NCBI GenBank assembly: GCA_035645695.1
Contig: DASQMC010000026.1
Span: forward strand, 186,001-250,000
Source: JAIVJZ01 sp035645695
GTDB taxonomy: Bacteria > Acidobacteriota > Blastocatellia > Pyrinomonadales > Pyrinomonadaceae
DNA length: 64,000 bases
Direction: 5' to 3'
Below the pieces are notes generated by a model that saw only the letters and a program-made list of their open reading frames with translations, was not told the DNA's origin and did no database searches. Positions 24,477 to 33,087 of this stretch are shown one piece after another (position 1 is the first letter of the stretch; every line of letters begins with the position of its first letter). The position numbers and the translations under genes are program-made.

Positions 24477-25841
24477 ATGGCAACTGAAGAAATCGAACAG
24501 GCGGAGGGGACGCCCGAGGGCGAAAACTCGTCGCATGTCTACATCAATCAACTATCGAAGCACGTCGGCCGCGAGGTGACGTTGCGCGGATGGCTCTACA
24601 ACCTGCGTTCGAGCGGCAAACTTTTGTTTCCGCAACTGCGCGACGGAACGGGCATCGTGCAGTGCGTCGTCTTCAAAAAAGCCGTCACGGAGGAACTCTG
24701 GGACGCGCTCAAGAATCTGGGTCAGGAAACCGCGCTCTCGATTCGCGGCACGGTGCGCGCGGACGAACGCGCGCCCGGAGGCTTCGAGTTGGATGTCGTC
24801 GGCGCGGAAGTGTTGCACGCGGTCGAGGGCTACCCGATCACGCCGAAGGAACACGGCACGGAATTCCTGATGGATCACCGCCACCTCTGGCTGCGCTCGC
24901 GCCGCCAGCACGCGATCCTGAAAGTGCGCCACACGGTGGTGCGCGCCGTGCGCGATTTTCTCGATAACGATAACTTCACGCTCGCCGACGCTCCCGTCCT
25001 GACGCCCGCCGCGTGTGAGGGGACGACGACGCTCTTCGAGGTTGATTACTTCAACGACGAGAAGGCGTACCTGACGCAGTCCGGTCAACTCTACAACGAA
25101 GCGACGGCGGCGGCCTTCGGGAAAGTCTATTGCTTCGGCCCAACCTTCCGCGCCGAGCGTTCCAAGACGCGCCGCCACCTGACGGAGTTCTGGATGGTCG
25201 AGCCGGAGATGGCGTTCGCGCGTCTGGACGATGTGATGAATCTGGCCGAACGTTTCGTCTCATACATCGCGAGCCGCGTGCTCGAAGAGCGGCAGGAAGA
25301 GTTGAAGGTGCTCGAACGCGACACCGCGAAACTCGAACTGATCGTGCCGCCGTTCCCGCGTCTGCATTACGACGATGCCGTGCGGATGCTTCACGAAGGG
25401 CACGAGCGCGGCGACCTCGAAGCGCGTTTTGAGTGGGGCGGCGACTTCGGCGCGCCCGACGAAACTTACATCTCGAAACAGTTCGAGAAGCCCGTCATGG
25501 TGCATCGTTATCCGGCGGCGATCAAAGCCTTCTACATGGCGCGCGATGCGGAACGCCCGGAATTGGCCTTAGGCGTGGACATGCTGGCGTCTGAGGGCTA
25601 CGGCGAAGTGATCGGCGGCGGCGAGCGCGCCACGTCGCTCCAGTATCTCGAAGAACAGATCGCGGCGCACGAACTGCCGCGCGAGGCTTTCGAGTGGTAT
25701 CTGGATTTGCGACGCTACGGCAGCGTCCCGCACGCGGGGTTCGGCATGGGCATCGAACGCTGCACCGCATGGATGTGTGGCATCGAGCACGTGCGCGAAA
25801 CGATCCCGTTCCCACGCATGCTCTATCGTCTCAAACCGTAA
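24477..25841 (+). CDS. asnS: Asparaginyl-tRNA synthetase
   Basis: A class IIb synthetase of 454 residues. The N-terminal OB-fold anticodon-binding domain (VTLRGWLYNLRSSGKLLFPQ) precedes the catalytic core with motif 2 (YCFGPTFRAERSKTRRHLTE) and motif 3 (GFGMGIERCTAWM). The segment EFWMVEPEMAF is typical of AsnRS/AspRS; the absence of the bacterial AspRS GAD insert favours Asn. ATG at 24477 has AGAAGG five bases upstream. A word-repeat hairpin follows the stop codon. Confidence 0.93.
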   Translation: MATEEIEQAEGTPEGENSSHVYINQLSKHVGREVTLRGWLYNLRSSGKLLFPQLRDGTGIVQCVVFKKAVTEELWDALKNLGQETALSIRGTVRADERAPGGFELDVVGAEVLHAVEGYPITPKEHGTEFLMDHRHLWLRSRRQHAILKVRHTVVRAVRDFLDNDNFTLADAPVLTPAACEGTTTLFEVDYFNDEKAYLTQSGQLYNEATAAAFGKVYCFGPTFRAERSKTRRHLTEFWMVEPEMAFARLDDVMNLAERFVSYIASRVLEERQEELKVLERDTAKLELIVPPFPRLHYDDAVRMLHEGHERGDLEARFEWGGDFGAPDETYISKQFEKPVMVHRYPAAIKAFYMARDAERPELALGVDMLASEGYGEVIGGGERATSLQYLEEQIAAHELPREAFEWYLDLRRYGSVPHAGFGMGIERCTAWMCGIEHVRETIPFPRMLYRLKP

Positions 25842-25846
25842 AAGCG

Positions 25847-25914
25847 GTGACAGGTGACAGGTTAAAACCAAAAACATGTCTTCATCCTGTCACCCGTCAC
25901 CTGTCACTTGTCAC
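25847..25914. repeat. Inverted repeat of GTGACAGG words (third copy of family)
   Basis: The short left arm GTGACAGGTGACAGGTTA (from 25847) faces a longer right arm CCTGTCACCCGTCACCTGTC plus ACTTGTCAC (25886-25914). It lies between asnS and the LOG gene, both plus strand. The arms differ in the number of word copies. Confidence 0.85.
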
Positions 25915-25924
25915 TTGAATTGAC

Positions 25925-26476
25925 ATGAGCACTACACAGGAACGCATCGTGACGATCTTCGGCGGCTCGAAGTGCGGCGAGGACTGCACCGAGTACGCTG
26001 AAGCGCGCCGGGTGGGGCAGCTTTTGGCGGAGGCGGGTTTTACGATCTGCACGGGCGGCTACCTGGGCGTGATGGAGGCCGCCAGCCGCGGCGCGCACGA
26101 ACGCGGCGGGCGCGTGCTCGGCATCGTGATGAACCAGTTTAAGAAAGAGCCGAACCGCTTTCTCACGGACAAAGTGGCGACGCCGCATTTTTACGACCGC
26201 CTGCAACACCTGATCGCGCGCTCGGTCGGCTTCGTCGCGCTGCGCGGCGGGATGGGCACGGTGACGGAACTCTCGCTCGTCTGGAATAAGATTCAAACGC
26301 GCGTCATCGAGCCGCGCCCGCTCGTCCTGCTCGGCGATTGCTGGCCGCCCGTCGTGGAGGCTTGGAGGGAACACCTCGTCGTGAGCGACGAAGACGTGCG
26401 GATACTCGATCTGGCTGCGACGCCTGAGGAGGCGGTCGGGATCATCGTGGAAAAGTCGAAAGGAGTCAGTGTATGA
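25925..26476 (+). CDS. LOG-family (Rossmann-fold) nucleotide hydrolase-like protein
   Basis: A 183-residue member of the LOG / former lysine-decarboxylase family. It has IVTIFGGSKCGED at the start, the TGGYLGVMEAASRGAHERGG segment, and GGMGTVTEL for the PGGxGTxxE motif; the usual Pro is Arg here. LOG enzymes release cytokinin-like bases from nucleoside monophosphates, and bacterial members may be general nucleoside-monophosphate phosphoribohydrolases. The exact substrate is unknown. Its end overlaps the AIM24 gene start by four bases, indicating coupling. Confidence 0.85.
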   Translation: MSTTQERIVTIFGGSKCGEDCTEYAEARRVGQLLAEAGFTICTGGYLGVMEAASRGAHERGGRVLGIVMNQFKKEPNRFLTDKVATPHFYDRLQHLIARSVGFVALRGGMGTVTELSLVWNKIQTRVIEPRPLVLLGDCWPPVVEAWREHLVVSDEDVRILDLAATPEEAVGIIVEKSKGVSV

Positions 26477-27387
26477 ATTGCCAAAAGTGTGGCGCGGGTT
26501 TGATCAGCGGCGCGCAGTTTTGCGGATCGTGCGGGACGCGCATGCAGCAGCCCGCCGAACAGTCTTCCGCTCCGAATTATGCGAGCGGCGGCGGCATCGG
26601 CGGCGGCGCTCCGGCGGGGAGCGGCGTGGGCGGCCACGGCATCCACATCGACGCGGATGCGCGCGGGCAGGGGCGCGGCTACAGTTTCGAGGTTTTGCAC
26701 CAGCCGTCTTTCGCGCTCGCGGTGGTTCAGTTGCAGGCGGAGCAGTCGATTCTGGCCGAGGCGGGGGCGATGGTCTCGATGTCGGCCAACGTCGAATTGC
26801 AGTCGCAAATGAAGGGCGGGCTGATGGGCGCGCTGAAGCGCGCGGTCGGCGGCGAGTCGGCCTTCGTCTCGACTTTCACGGCGCGCGGCGGCCCCGGCGA
26901 AGTCAGTTTCGCCCCCGGCGCGCCGGGCGACATCGCCGCCATCGAACTCAGCAATCAAATGTTCATGGTGCAGTCGAGTTCATACCTTGCGGGCGACGCC
27001 AACCTGACGGTTGACACGAAGTGGGGAGGCGCGAAGACGTTCTTCGGCGGCGAGGGATTGTTCGTCATGCAGGTGTCGGGCACGGGATTGTTGCTGCTCA
27101 CGTCCTTCGGCGCGATTCACCGCAAGCGACTGGGCGCGGGCGAACGCTACGTGGTCGATACAGGGCATCTCGTCGCGTGGGAAGCCTCGCTGCAATACTC
27201 TCTGCGGAAAGCCGCATCGGGTTTCTTCCGCACGATGGTAAGCGGCGAGGGCGTCGTGGCGGAGTTCGCAGGCCCCGGAGAGTTGTTGATTCAGACGCGC
27301 AACCTTGCGGCCTTCGCCGGGCTGTTGAAGCCTTTCTTCCCGACGCAGGGCGGCGGCGGCAGCGGCGGCTTCAACATCGGCGGGTGA
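26473..27387 (+). CDS. Zinc-ribbon AIM24-family protein
   Basis: A 304-residue protein. The N-terminus is a zinc ribbon with two CxxC pairs (CQKCGAG and CGSCGTR), followed by a Gly-rich linker (about 30-60) and an AIM24/TIGR00266 beta-sandwich (AILAEAGAMVSMSANVELQS-like core, GEVSFAPGAPGDI, HLVAWEAS, GPGELLIQTRN). It ends in a Gly-rich tail. AIM24 proteins form a TRAP-like fold; the mitochondrial namesake shapes the inner membrane, but the bacterial function is not established. It overlaps the LOG gene by four bases. Confidence 0.88.
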   Translation: MNCQKCGAGLISGAQFCGSCGTRMQQPAEQSSAPNYASGGGIGGGAPAGSGVGGHGIHIDADARGQGRGYSFEVLHQPSFALAVVQLQAEQSILAEAGAMVSMSANVELQSQMKGGLMGALKRAVGGESAFVSTFTARGGPGEVSFAPGAPGDIAAIELSNQMFMVQSSSYLAGDANLTVDTKWGGAKTFFGGEGLFVMQVSGTGLLLLTSFGAIHRKRLGAGERYVVDTGHLVAWEASLQYSLRKAASGFFRTMVSGEGVVAEFAGPGELLIQTRNLAAFAGLLKPFFPTQGGGGSGGFNIGG

Positions 27388-27414
27388 TACGGCCGCACGA
27401 CGCTTCGGAGAGTT

Positions 27415-28380
27415 ATGTCAGCTTTAAGCGAACAGCCTAAATCTTCAATCATCAACCTGCTCCCCGGCGACGGGCGGCGTGTGAGTATCATCGGCGTGCC
27501 GCTCAGCTTCGGGGCGGGCACGGCGGGTGTTGACCTCGGCCCGGCGGCGATGCGCGTCGCGCGTCTCAACCAGCGGCTCGCCTTGCTCGGCTATGAGGTG
27601 CGCGACCTCGGAGATATGCGTCTGGAGCGACCGACATCAATCGCGGCGGCGCAGGACAAGGCCAAGTATCTGCACGAGATCAGCCGCGCCTGTGAGGAAC
27701 TCGCGGCCGAAGTGCAGCGGGCGATGCGCGCGGGCGAGTTTCCGATCATACTCGGTGGCGATCATTCGATTGCGGCCGGGTCGGTGGCGGGCGCGGCGTC
27801 AATCTTTCACGAACGGCAGCAACCTATCGGCTTGATCTGGTTCGACGCGCACGCGGATATGAACACGCCGGAGACATCGCTTTCCGGCAACGTCCACGGC
27901 ATGCCGCTGGCCGCGCTGCTCGGCTACGGCGCGCCCGAACTGACTCATGTCGCGGGCTTCGCCCCCAAGCTCGACCCGCGCTATTGCGCGCACCTCGGCG
28001 CGCGCGACCTCGACCCGGCCGAGCGCGAGTTGATCCGCAAACTCGGAATGCGCTTTTTCACCATGCGCGAGATCGACGAGCGCGGGATGAGCGCGTGCAT
28101 GGACGATGCGCTGGCGATAGCAAAGAAAGCGCCGGGCGGTTACTTCGTCACGCTGGACGTTGATGCGCTCGATCCGGGCGACGCGCCCGGATCGGGCACG
28201 GTCGTGCGCGGCGGTCTGACTTATCGCGAGTCGCACCTGGCGCTTGAAAAGATCGCGGAGGCGGGCGGCATGATCGGCTTCGAGGTGGTGGAAATCAACA
28301 CGGCTCTGGATGTCAACAACCGCACGGCGGAACTCGGCGTCGAACTCATCCTCTCGGCTATGGGGAAAACAATACTTTGA
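27415..28380 (+). CDS. Arginase (ureohydrolase family)
   Basis: A 321-residue binuclear manganese hydrolase that splits L-arginine into ornithine and urea. Metal and substrate motifs are intact: GGDHSIAAGS, WFDAHADMNT, SGNVHGMPLAALLG, TLDVDALDPGDAPGSGT and the C-terminal EINTALDVNNRTAE. The SGNVHGMPLA loop and overall pattern fit true arginase better than agmatinase, though formiminoglutamase-like relatives cannot be excluded. The stop codon abuts a word-repeat hairpin. Confidence 0.92.
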   Translation: MSALSEQPKSSIINLLPGDGRRVSIIGVPLSFGAGTAGVDLGPAAMRVARLNQRLALLGYEVRDLGDMRLERPTSIAAAQDKAKYLHEISRACEELAAEVQRAMRAGEFPIILGGDHSIAAGSVAGAASIFHERQQPIGLIWFDAHADMNTPETSLSGNVHGMPLAALLGYGAPELTHVAGFAPKLDPRYCAHLGARDLDPAERELIRKLGMRFFTMREIDERGMSACMDDALAIAKKAPGGYFVTLDVDALDPGDAPGSGTVVRGGLTYRESHLALEKIAEAGGMIGFEVVEINTALDVNNRTAELGVELILSAMGKTIL

Positions 28381-28460
28381 GTGACAGGTGACAGGTGACG
28401 GGTGACAGGTTAAGAAAGCACGCTGCTTTAACCTGGCACCCGTCACCTGTCACCTGTCAC
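28381..28460. repeat. 33-bp inverted repeat of GTGACAGG words (fourth copy of family)
   Basis: The arms 28381-28413 and 28428-28460 match at 32 of 33 positions around a 14-base loop that itself contains AAGCA/TGCTT. The left arm begins immediately after the arginase stop codon and the right arm ends 18 bases before the ddl start. It is the cleanest long member of this word family. Confidence 0.92.
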
Positions 28461-28478
28461 TCCTTACTGGGGTGTGGA

Positions 28479-29612
28479 TTGAAAAGAAAAATCAGGGTCG
28501 GGGTGATCTTCGGAGGGCGTTCGGGCGAGCATGAGGTGTCGTTGCGCTCGGGGCAGGCGTTGATCGAGTCGATTGATCATAAGAAGTATGAGGTGATCCC
28601 GCTTGCCATCACGAAGACCGGAGAGTGGCTTTCCCCTGCCCGTGCGATGGAATTGTTGCCGCGCGCAACCGCCGGGTTGTTGTCGCGGGAAATGGGCGAG
28701 CACAGGGAAGCGTTAACTGTCCTTGGCGACCCGTCGCGTTCCGGCCTCGTCGCCATGGAAAGCGAAGGCGGCCGTCCGGCGTCGCTTCCGGTTGACGTGA
28801 TCTTCCCGGCGCTGCACGGAACTTACGGCGAAGACGGCACGATTCAGGGTTTGTTCGAGATGGCGGGCGTGCCTTATGTCGGGTGCGGGGTGCTCGCGTC
28901 GTCGTGCGGCATGGACAAGGTGGCGATGAAGATGTTGTTTCACGAGGCGGGACTGCCGCTCTGCAAGCACATCTGGTTTACGCGCGCGGAGTGGGAGCGG
29001 GAACGCGCCGCCGTGCTGCGTCGTGTGGCGCGACAACTCGGGTTTCCGTGCTTCGTCAAACCGGCGAATCTGGGCTCGTCGGTCGGGGTGTCGAAGGCCA
29101 CGGACTCGCGCACGCTCGCGGACGCCATCGACCTCGCCGCGCGCTACGACCGCAAAATAATCGTCGAAGAAGGACTCGACGCGCGCGAGATCGAGTGCGC
29201 CGTCATCGGCAACGACGAACCGGAGGCGAGCCAGCCGGGCGAGTACATCATCCACGATCAACAGGGCGCGTTTCTGGATTACACGGAGAAGTACAGCAAC
29301 ACGGGACACGTCGAGTTCGTCGTGCCCGCGCCCGTCACAAAGTCCGTGGCGACGCGCATCCGCCGCATGTCCGTTGAGGCGTTCAAAGCGATTGACGGGG
29401 CGGGACTCGCGCGCGTGGACTTTTTCCTCCGGCGCGATACGGGCGAACTTCTCATCAACGAACTCAACACCAGTCCCGGCCTCACGGAAGTTTCCGGCTA
29501 CCCGAAACTCTGGGCGGCCTCCGGCCTCTCCTTCCGACAGGTCATAGACCGTCTTATTCAACTCGCCATCGAACGACACAAAGACAAGGCGCGTAACGAA
29601 ACGAGCCTGTGA
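28479..29612 (+). CDS. ddl: D-alanine--D-alanine ligase
   Basis: An ATP-grasp ligase of 377 residues that makes the D-Ala-D-Ala end of the peptidoglycan stem peptide. Motifs: VGVIFGGRSGEHEVSLRSGQ, FPALHGTYGEDGTIQGLFE, VKPANLGSSVGVSKA, VEEGLDAREIECAVIG, and RVDFFLRRDTGELLINELNT followed by PGLTEVSGYPKLW. The start is TTG at 28479, preceded by GGGGTGTGGA; no ATG or GTG fits without reading through the inverted repeat upstream. This adds a precursor step to the window's peptidoglycan genes. Confidence 0.94.
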   Translation: MKRKIRVGVIFGGRSGEHEVSLRSGQALIESIDHKKYEVIPLAITKTGEWLSPARAMELLPRATAGLLSREMGEHREALTVLGDPSRSGLVAMESEGGRPASLPVDVIFPALHGTYGEDGTIQGLFEMAGVPYVGCGVLASSCGMDKVAMKMLFHEAGLPLCKHIWFTRAEWERERAAVLRRVARQLGFPCFVKPANLGSSVGVSKATDSRTLADAIDLAARYDRKIIVEEGLDAREIECAVIGNDEPEASQPGEYIIHDQQGAFLDYTEKYSNTGHVEFVVPAPVTKSVATRIRRMSVEAFKAIDGAGLARVDFFLRRDTGELLINELNTSPGLTEVSGYPKLWAASGLSFRQVIDRLIQLAIERHKDKARNETSL

Positions 29613-29616
29613 ACAA

Positions 29617-29762
29617 AACGATGAAGGCGGAACGATGAACGATGAAGTAGGAGACAGAAAACAGAAGACAGGATTCAGAAGTTAAGACACGCGTGTTTTA
29701 TTCCGACTCCTGTCTTCCGTCTCCTGTTTTCATTCATCGTTCATCGTTCCGCCTTCATCGTT
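29617..29762. repeat. Long composite inverted repeat (GATGAACG and ACAGAAG words)
   Basis: Arms of about 70 bases face each other: 29617-29690 contains AACGATGAAGGCGGAACGAT, GAACGATGAAG, then GACAGAAAACAGAAGACAGG; 29691-29762 returns the reverse order, ending TTCATCGTTCCGCCTTCATC then GTT. Two word families are nested in one hairpin. It lies between the convergent ddl and unknown-protein genes, so it could act as a bidirectional transcription barrier. Confidence 0.88.
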
Positions 29763-29773
29763 AATCTTACGTG

Positions 29774-30664
29774 TCAGGCGTAACGTGAATAGACGCTTTT
29801 GACTTTGTCGAGGAAATCGCGACGGTCGATGAGGAAATAAAGTTTCGCGGGAGCCGCGCCGCCCGACAGGTTCTCGATCAATTGTTCCAACACCTCGAAC
29901 ACGTCGCGCTCGTTGATGCCCTGCGCTTCGAGTTGGCCGGAGTAACGCAGGCGGCGGACGAGTTCGACGAGCGTGAGCCGCCCCTCGAAAGTAATGCCGC
30001 CGTGCGCCTGCGAGCGACTGACGAGATATTGAATCAACAGCGCGTCCGCGTAGAGCGAAGGCGAGAGATAGAGGCGCGCGCCCTCTTGCTCCCACCCTTC
30101 CGGGAGACGCTGCGAGCGTCGCACGACGCGGACACGCTCGAAAATGTTAGCCCAATTCGTCTTCGGCTCTTTGCGCTCCAACATGTGACGCGCGACCTTG
30201 ATGAGCCACGCGTCGTCCGTGAAATCGAGTTGGCGGCCGAGCGCGTCGAGCCATGAGAAGAAAAGGGCGCGTTTCGTGGAGCGCGATTCGATCAGGGAAA
30301 ACTGTTCTTCCGGTTTGGGGAGAGATTTGACGAGTGCGCGACGCGGGGCGTCAGTTGATTTGCCGCCTTCGATGCGGAACGTATCGAGGCGCGCGTGCCA
30401 GCGTTTCGCTGCGTTGCAGTAGGGGCAGCGCGGGTGTTTTTCGTCGCTATCGAAGAACGGCCGCCCCGTCGCGTCGGCAGTCAACTCTTCGGCCGTCGGC
30501 GCGTATCGTTTGATCTCGGAGTAAGCCGTGCGCGGCGCGAGGCCGAGTTGCTTCGTGAAGAGATCGAAGATGCAGGCGAGGCACACGAGCCTCGTGAAGG
30601 CGTTGACGGCGTCGGGCGGGAAAGCGCTGAAATCCGGAGCGAGTCTTTTGCGGGCTGTTACCAT
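29774..30664 (-). CDS. Protein of unknown function with a CxxC pair
   Basis: A 296-residue soluble protein I do not recognise. Residues about 15-55 look helical (AVNAFTRLVCLACIFDLFTK). A PRCPYCNAAKRW element near 78-90 could bind zinc or form a redox pair. The C-terminal half is rich in helix-forming residues, with LTLVELVRRLRYSGQLEAQG and DVFEVLEQLIENLSGG, and ends YFLIDRRDFLDKVKSVYSRY. Codon bias matches its neighbours, which argues for a real resident gene. It is divergently arranged with tsaC and convergent with ddl. The start is ATG at 30664. Confidence 0.72.
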   Translation of the reverse strand: MVTARKRLAPDFSAFPPDAVNAFTRLVCLACIFDLFTKQLGLAPRTAYSEIKRYAPTAEELTADATGRPFFDSDEKHPRCPYCNAAKRWHARLDTFRIEGGKSTDAPRRALVKSLPKPEEQFSLIESRSTKRALFFSWLDALGRQLDFTDDAWLIKVARHMLERKEPKTNWANIFERVRVVRRSQRLPEGWEQEGARLYLSPSLYADALLIQYLVSRSQAHGGITFEGRLTLVELVRRLRYSGQLEAQGINERDVFEVLEQLIENLSGGAAPAKLYFLIDRRDFLDKVKSVYSRYA

Positions 30665-30730
30665 GAAGATATTTTACAGCAGGGACGGGATTTTTACCGG
30701 GCGGGCAGAGACGCGAGGCGAGAAGATAAG

Positions 30731-31351
30731 ATGATTCTGAAAGATAACCGCGAGACGCGCGCGCGTGCCGCCGCAATCATTCGCACGGGCGGCCTCGTCG
30801 CCTTTCGCACGGATACTTTCTATGGACTCGGCGCAGACCCACTCAACCGCGACGCGCTGCATAAACTGCTCGCGTTGAAGGGTAGGGAAGACGGCAAGCC
30901 GATCCTACTCGTCATCGGCGACGCGTCCGAGGTGACGCGCTTCAACGCACGCGGCGGGAAATTATTCGATGCCGTCAGCGCGCGTTACTGGCCGGGGGCT
31001 TTGACGCTCGTCGTCGGCGCGCGCCCGGAGTTGCCTGTGGAATTGACGGCGGGAACCGGAACGATTGGGCTGCGCCTGCCCGACGACGAGGATGCCCGTG
31101 AACTCTTACGCGCGTGCGGCGGCGCGCTCACGGCCACGAGCGCGAATCGCGCGGGCGAGCCGCCCGCACGCACAGCCATGGAGGTTGAGCGCGCATTCCC
31201 GCACGGCCTCGAACTCATCATCGACGGCGGCGCGGCGCGCACGCAGGAACCCTCGACCGTGCTCGATGTCAGCGGCGACGAGGCGCGATTGATACGCGAA
31301 GGCACGATCAGTTGGAGGGAGTTGCGGGAAACGATTCGAGAGGTTGTGTAA
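30731..31351 (+). CDS. tsaC: L-threonylcarbamoyladenylate synthase (TsaC/Sua5/YrdC)
   Basis: This enzyme makes threonylcarbamoyl-AMP, the precursor of t6A37 in tRNAs that read ANN codons. The 206-residue protein has the YrdC fold motifs AAIIRTGGLVAFRTDTFYGL, KGREDGKPILLVI, SARYWPGALTLVV, GTIGLRLPDDE and LTATSANRAGEPPA. It lacks the extra Sua5 C-terminal domain, so it is the short TsaC/YwlC-like type. ATG at 30731 follows GAGAAG. Its partner tsaB is at 40.6 kb; tsaD and tsaE are not in the window. Confidence 0.93.
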   Translation: MILKDNRETRARAAAIIRTGGLVAFRTDTFYGLGADPLNRDALHKLLALKGREDGKPILLVIGDASEVTRFNARGGKLFDAVSARYWPGALTLVVGARPELPVELTAGTGTIGLRLPDDEDARELLRACGGALTATSANRAGEPPARTAMEVERAFPHGLELIIDGGAARTQEPSTVLDVSGDEARLIREGTISWRELRETIREVV

Positions 31352-31455
31352 GAGACAGGCTGCCAGCTGCTGGTTGTCCGGCGCTCGCAGCGGTCACGCC
31401 CGCCGCAAGAAGCTCGATTTGTACAACCTGCAACCGGCAACGGAATGCTGACGCC
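31352..31455. repeat. Imperfect inverted repeat of CTGCTGGTTGT-type words
   Basis: GAGACAGGCTGCCAGCTGCT and GGTTGTCC on the left face GTACAACCTGCAACCGGCAA, CGGAATGCTGACGCCCGTCT, C on the right (ending about 31455). Pairing is partial but of the same character as the other gap hairpins. It lies between the convergent tsaC and substrate-binding protein genes. Confidence 0.6.
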
Positions 31456-31467
31456 CGTCTCCTCACT

Positions 31468-33087
31468 TTACTTGTCCACCGTCAGGCTGCGCACGAAAGT
31501 CCAATCCCCGGCGGCGGCGACCTTGATGTTGCCGATGCTCTTGCGCGCGATCACTATGTTGTTGGTGTACCAGAGCGGGAGCATCGGCATTTCACGGCTG
31601 ATCAAATCCTGCGAAGCGGCATAGAGCGTTTTCGCTTTGGCGCGGTCGGCGGTCGTGACGGCTTCGCCGAGCAGCTTGTCGAGCTCGGGATTGCGATAGC
31701 GGCCGCGGTTGAAGTTTCCGCCCGTCAGGTAGGTGAAGAGGTCGCGCAAAAAGATCGGGTCCTGGTTGCCGCCGACCCAACGCCCGGCCGTGAGTTGGTA
31801 TTGTCCGTTGCGCTGCGCCTCGCGGAGCGTGTTGTCTTCGAGCGTCTCGATGTTGACGGGGATACCGACTTCACGCAACGAATTCTGTATAACGCCCGAG
31901 AACTGGCGGACGACCGAGTTGCTCGCGGAGATTTTGAAGTTGATCGGTTCGGCGAATCTCAAACGGGGGCCGTCGCCGTCCGGGTCTGTGAAGCCCGCCT
32001 CGTCGAGCAGTTTTTTCGCCTGCGCCGGGTCGTAACTGTAGGTCTTTTGCCCGGTCGAATAAGCCCAGGATTCCTGCGGGAGAATCGAGTGGGCGATGCG
32101 CGCCTGCCCTTGAAGTAGATTCTTGATGATGCTCTCGCGGTCAATTGCGTAGGCTATCGCCTGCCGGACGCGCGCGTTATTGACGGGCGCACTCTCGTTG
32201 TTGAAACCGATGTACTGCACGTTGACGCCGGGCGACTGTACCAACTGGAGGTTCGGGTTCTTGCCGAGGTTGACGTAAGCGTCGGGCGAGAGCGCGGTGT
32301 TGACGGCGAGGTCAACGCGCCCGGCGACGAGTTCCGCCTGCTGCGTGTTGGCATCGAGGATAACCTTCACGCGCAGGCGTTTGATGTTGGGCGCGCCCTC
32401 CCAGTAGCTCTCGTTGGCTTCCATATCGACGACCTGCTGCGATTCGTCGTATTTGACGAACTTGAACGCGCCGGAGCCGACCGGTTTGAGCGCCTGCGAC
32501 TCGAAAGTGTTTTCGGGGATGATGGCGATGGGGATCAAATTGGCGAACAACTCAAGCCACGGGCGGCGCAGGCGAAAGACGGCCGTGCGCGGGTCGGGCG
32601 CTTCGACCGAAGTGATGAGCGGCTGCTTGCTCGCGCCCGCGCCCTCGAAGAACGGCACGGCCTTCGGCGAATCGGACGCGAGGAATTTATCGAAAGTGTA
32701 TTTCACGTCGGCCGAGGTGAGCGGTTTGCCGTCGTGAAACTTCACGTTGTCTTGCAGGGTGAAAGTGACGGCGAGACCGTCGGGCGCGGTTTCGACGTTT
32801 GAGGCCAATTCGCCGACGTAGTCAAACTGTTCGTTCTTGCGCATCAGTTGGTTGAACATCAACTGGCGATAACGCTCGCTCGAAGCGTCCGTCCCGCGCA
32901 GCGGGTCGAGCGTCTTCTGGCTGGCTTCGAGCACCATCACAAAGGCATCGCCGCCCGCGCGCCGGCATGACGCGCCCGACACTGCGAGCAAGCCGAGCAG
33001 CGCACAGAACAGCAGGCAATTAGTGAAAGGAAATTTATAAGCGCCCGTAGCCCCCTGCCCGCCGCATCCTGAATTTCGGGTTCGCAT
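31468..33087 (-). CDS. ABC-transporter peptide-binding lipoprotein (SBP family 5)
   Basis: A 539-residue extracytoplasmic solute-binding protein of the DppA/OppA type. The N-terminus has a hydrophobic signal (LLFCALLGLLAVSGASC) whose Cys may be lipidated, though the lipobox is not ideal. Family signatures include LDPLRGTDASSERYRQLMFN, KFHDGKPLTSADVKYTFDKF and RVRQAIAYAIDRESIIKNLL. No permease or ATPase gene is adjacent. Its ATG overlaps the nagZ stop (TGATG), with GGAGG 10 bases upstream, so the two are one unit. That pairing suggests uptake of muropeptides or peptides released from the wall, which is inference. Confidence 0.9.
   Translation of the reverse strand: MRTRNSGCGGQGATGAYKFPFTNCLLFCALLGLLAVSGASCRRAGGDAFVMVLEASQKTLDPLRGTDASSERYRQLMFNQLMRKNEQFDYVGELASNVETAPDGLAVTFTLQDNVKFHDGKPLTSADVKYTFDKFLASDSPKAVPFFEGAGASKQPLITSVEAPDPRTAVFRLRRPWLELFANLIPIAIIPENTFESQALKPVGSGAFKFVKYDESQQVVDMEANESYWEGAPNIKRLRVKVILDANTQQAELVAGRVDLAVNTALSPDAYVNLGKNPNLQLVQSPGVNVQYIGFNNESAPVNNARVRQAIAYAIDRESIIKNLLQGQARIAHSILPQESWAYSTGQKTYSYDPAQAKKLLDEAGFTDPDGDGPRLRFAEPINFKISASNSVVRQFSGVIQNSLREVGIPVNIETLEDNTLREAQRNGQYQLTAGRWVGGNQDPIFLRDLFTYLTGGNFNRGRYRNPELDKLLGEAVTTADRAKAKTLYAASQDLISREMPMLPLWYTNNIVIARKSIGNIKVAAAGDWTFVRSLTVDK

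Noticed and set aside
7286..28460. Word repeats read as CRISPR arrays
   Set aside because: There are no regular spacers, no repeat of constant length and no cas genes; arms are inverted, not direct.
28395..28478. Upstream GTG start for Ddl
   Set aside because: The extra ~28 residues are encoded entirely by the hairpin and are unlike any Ddl.
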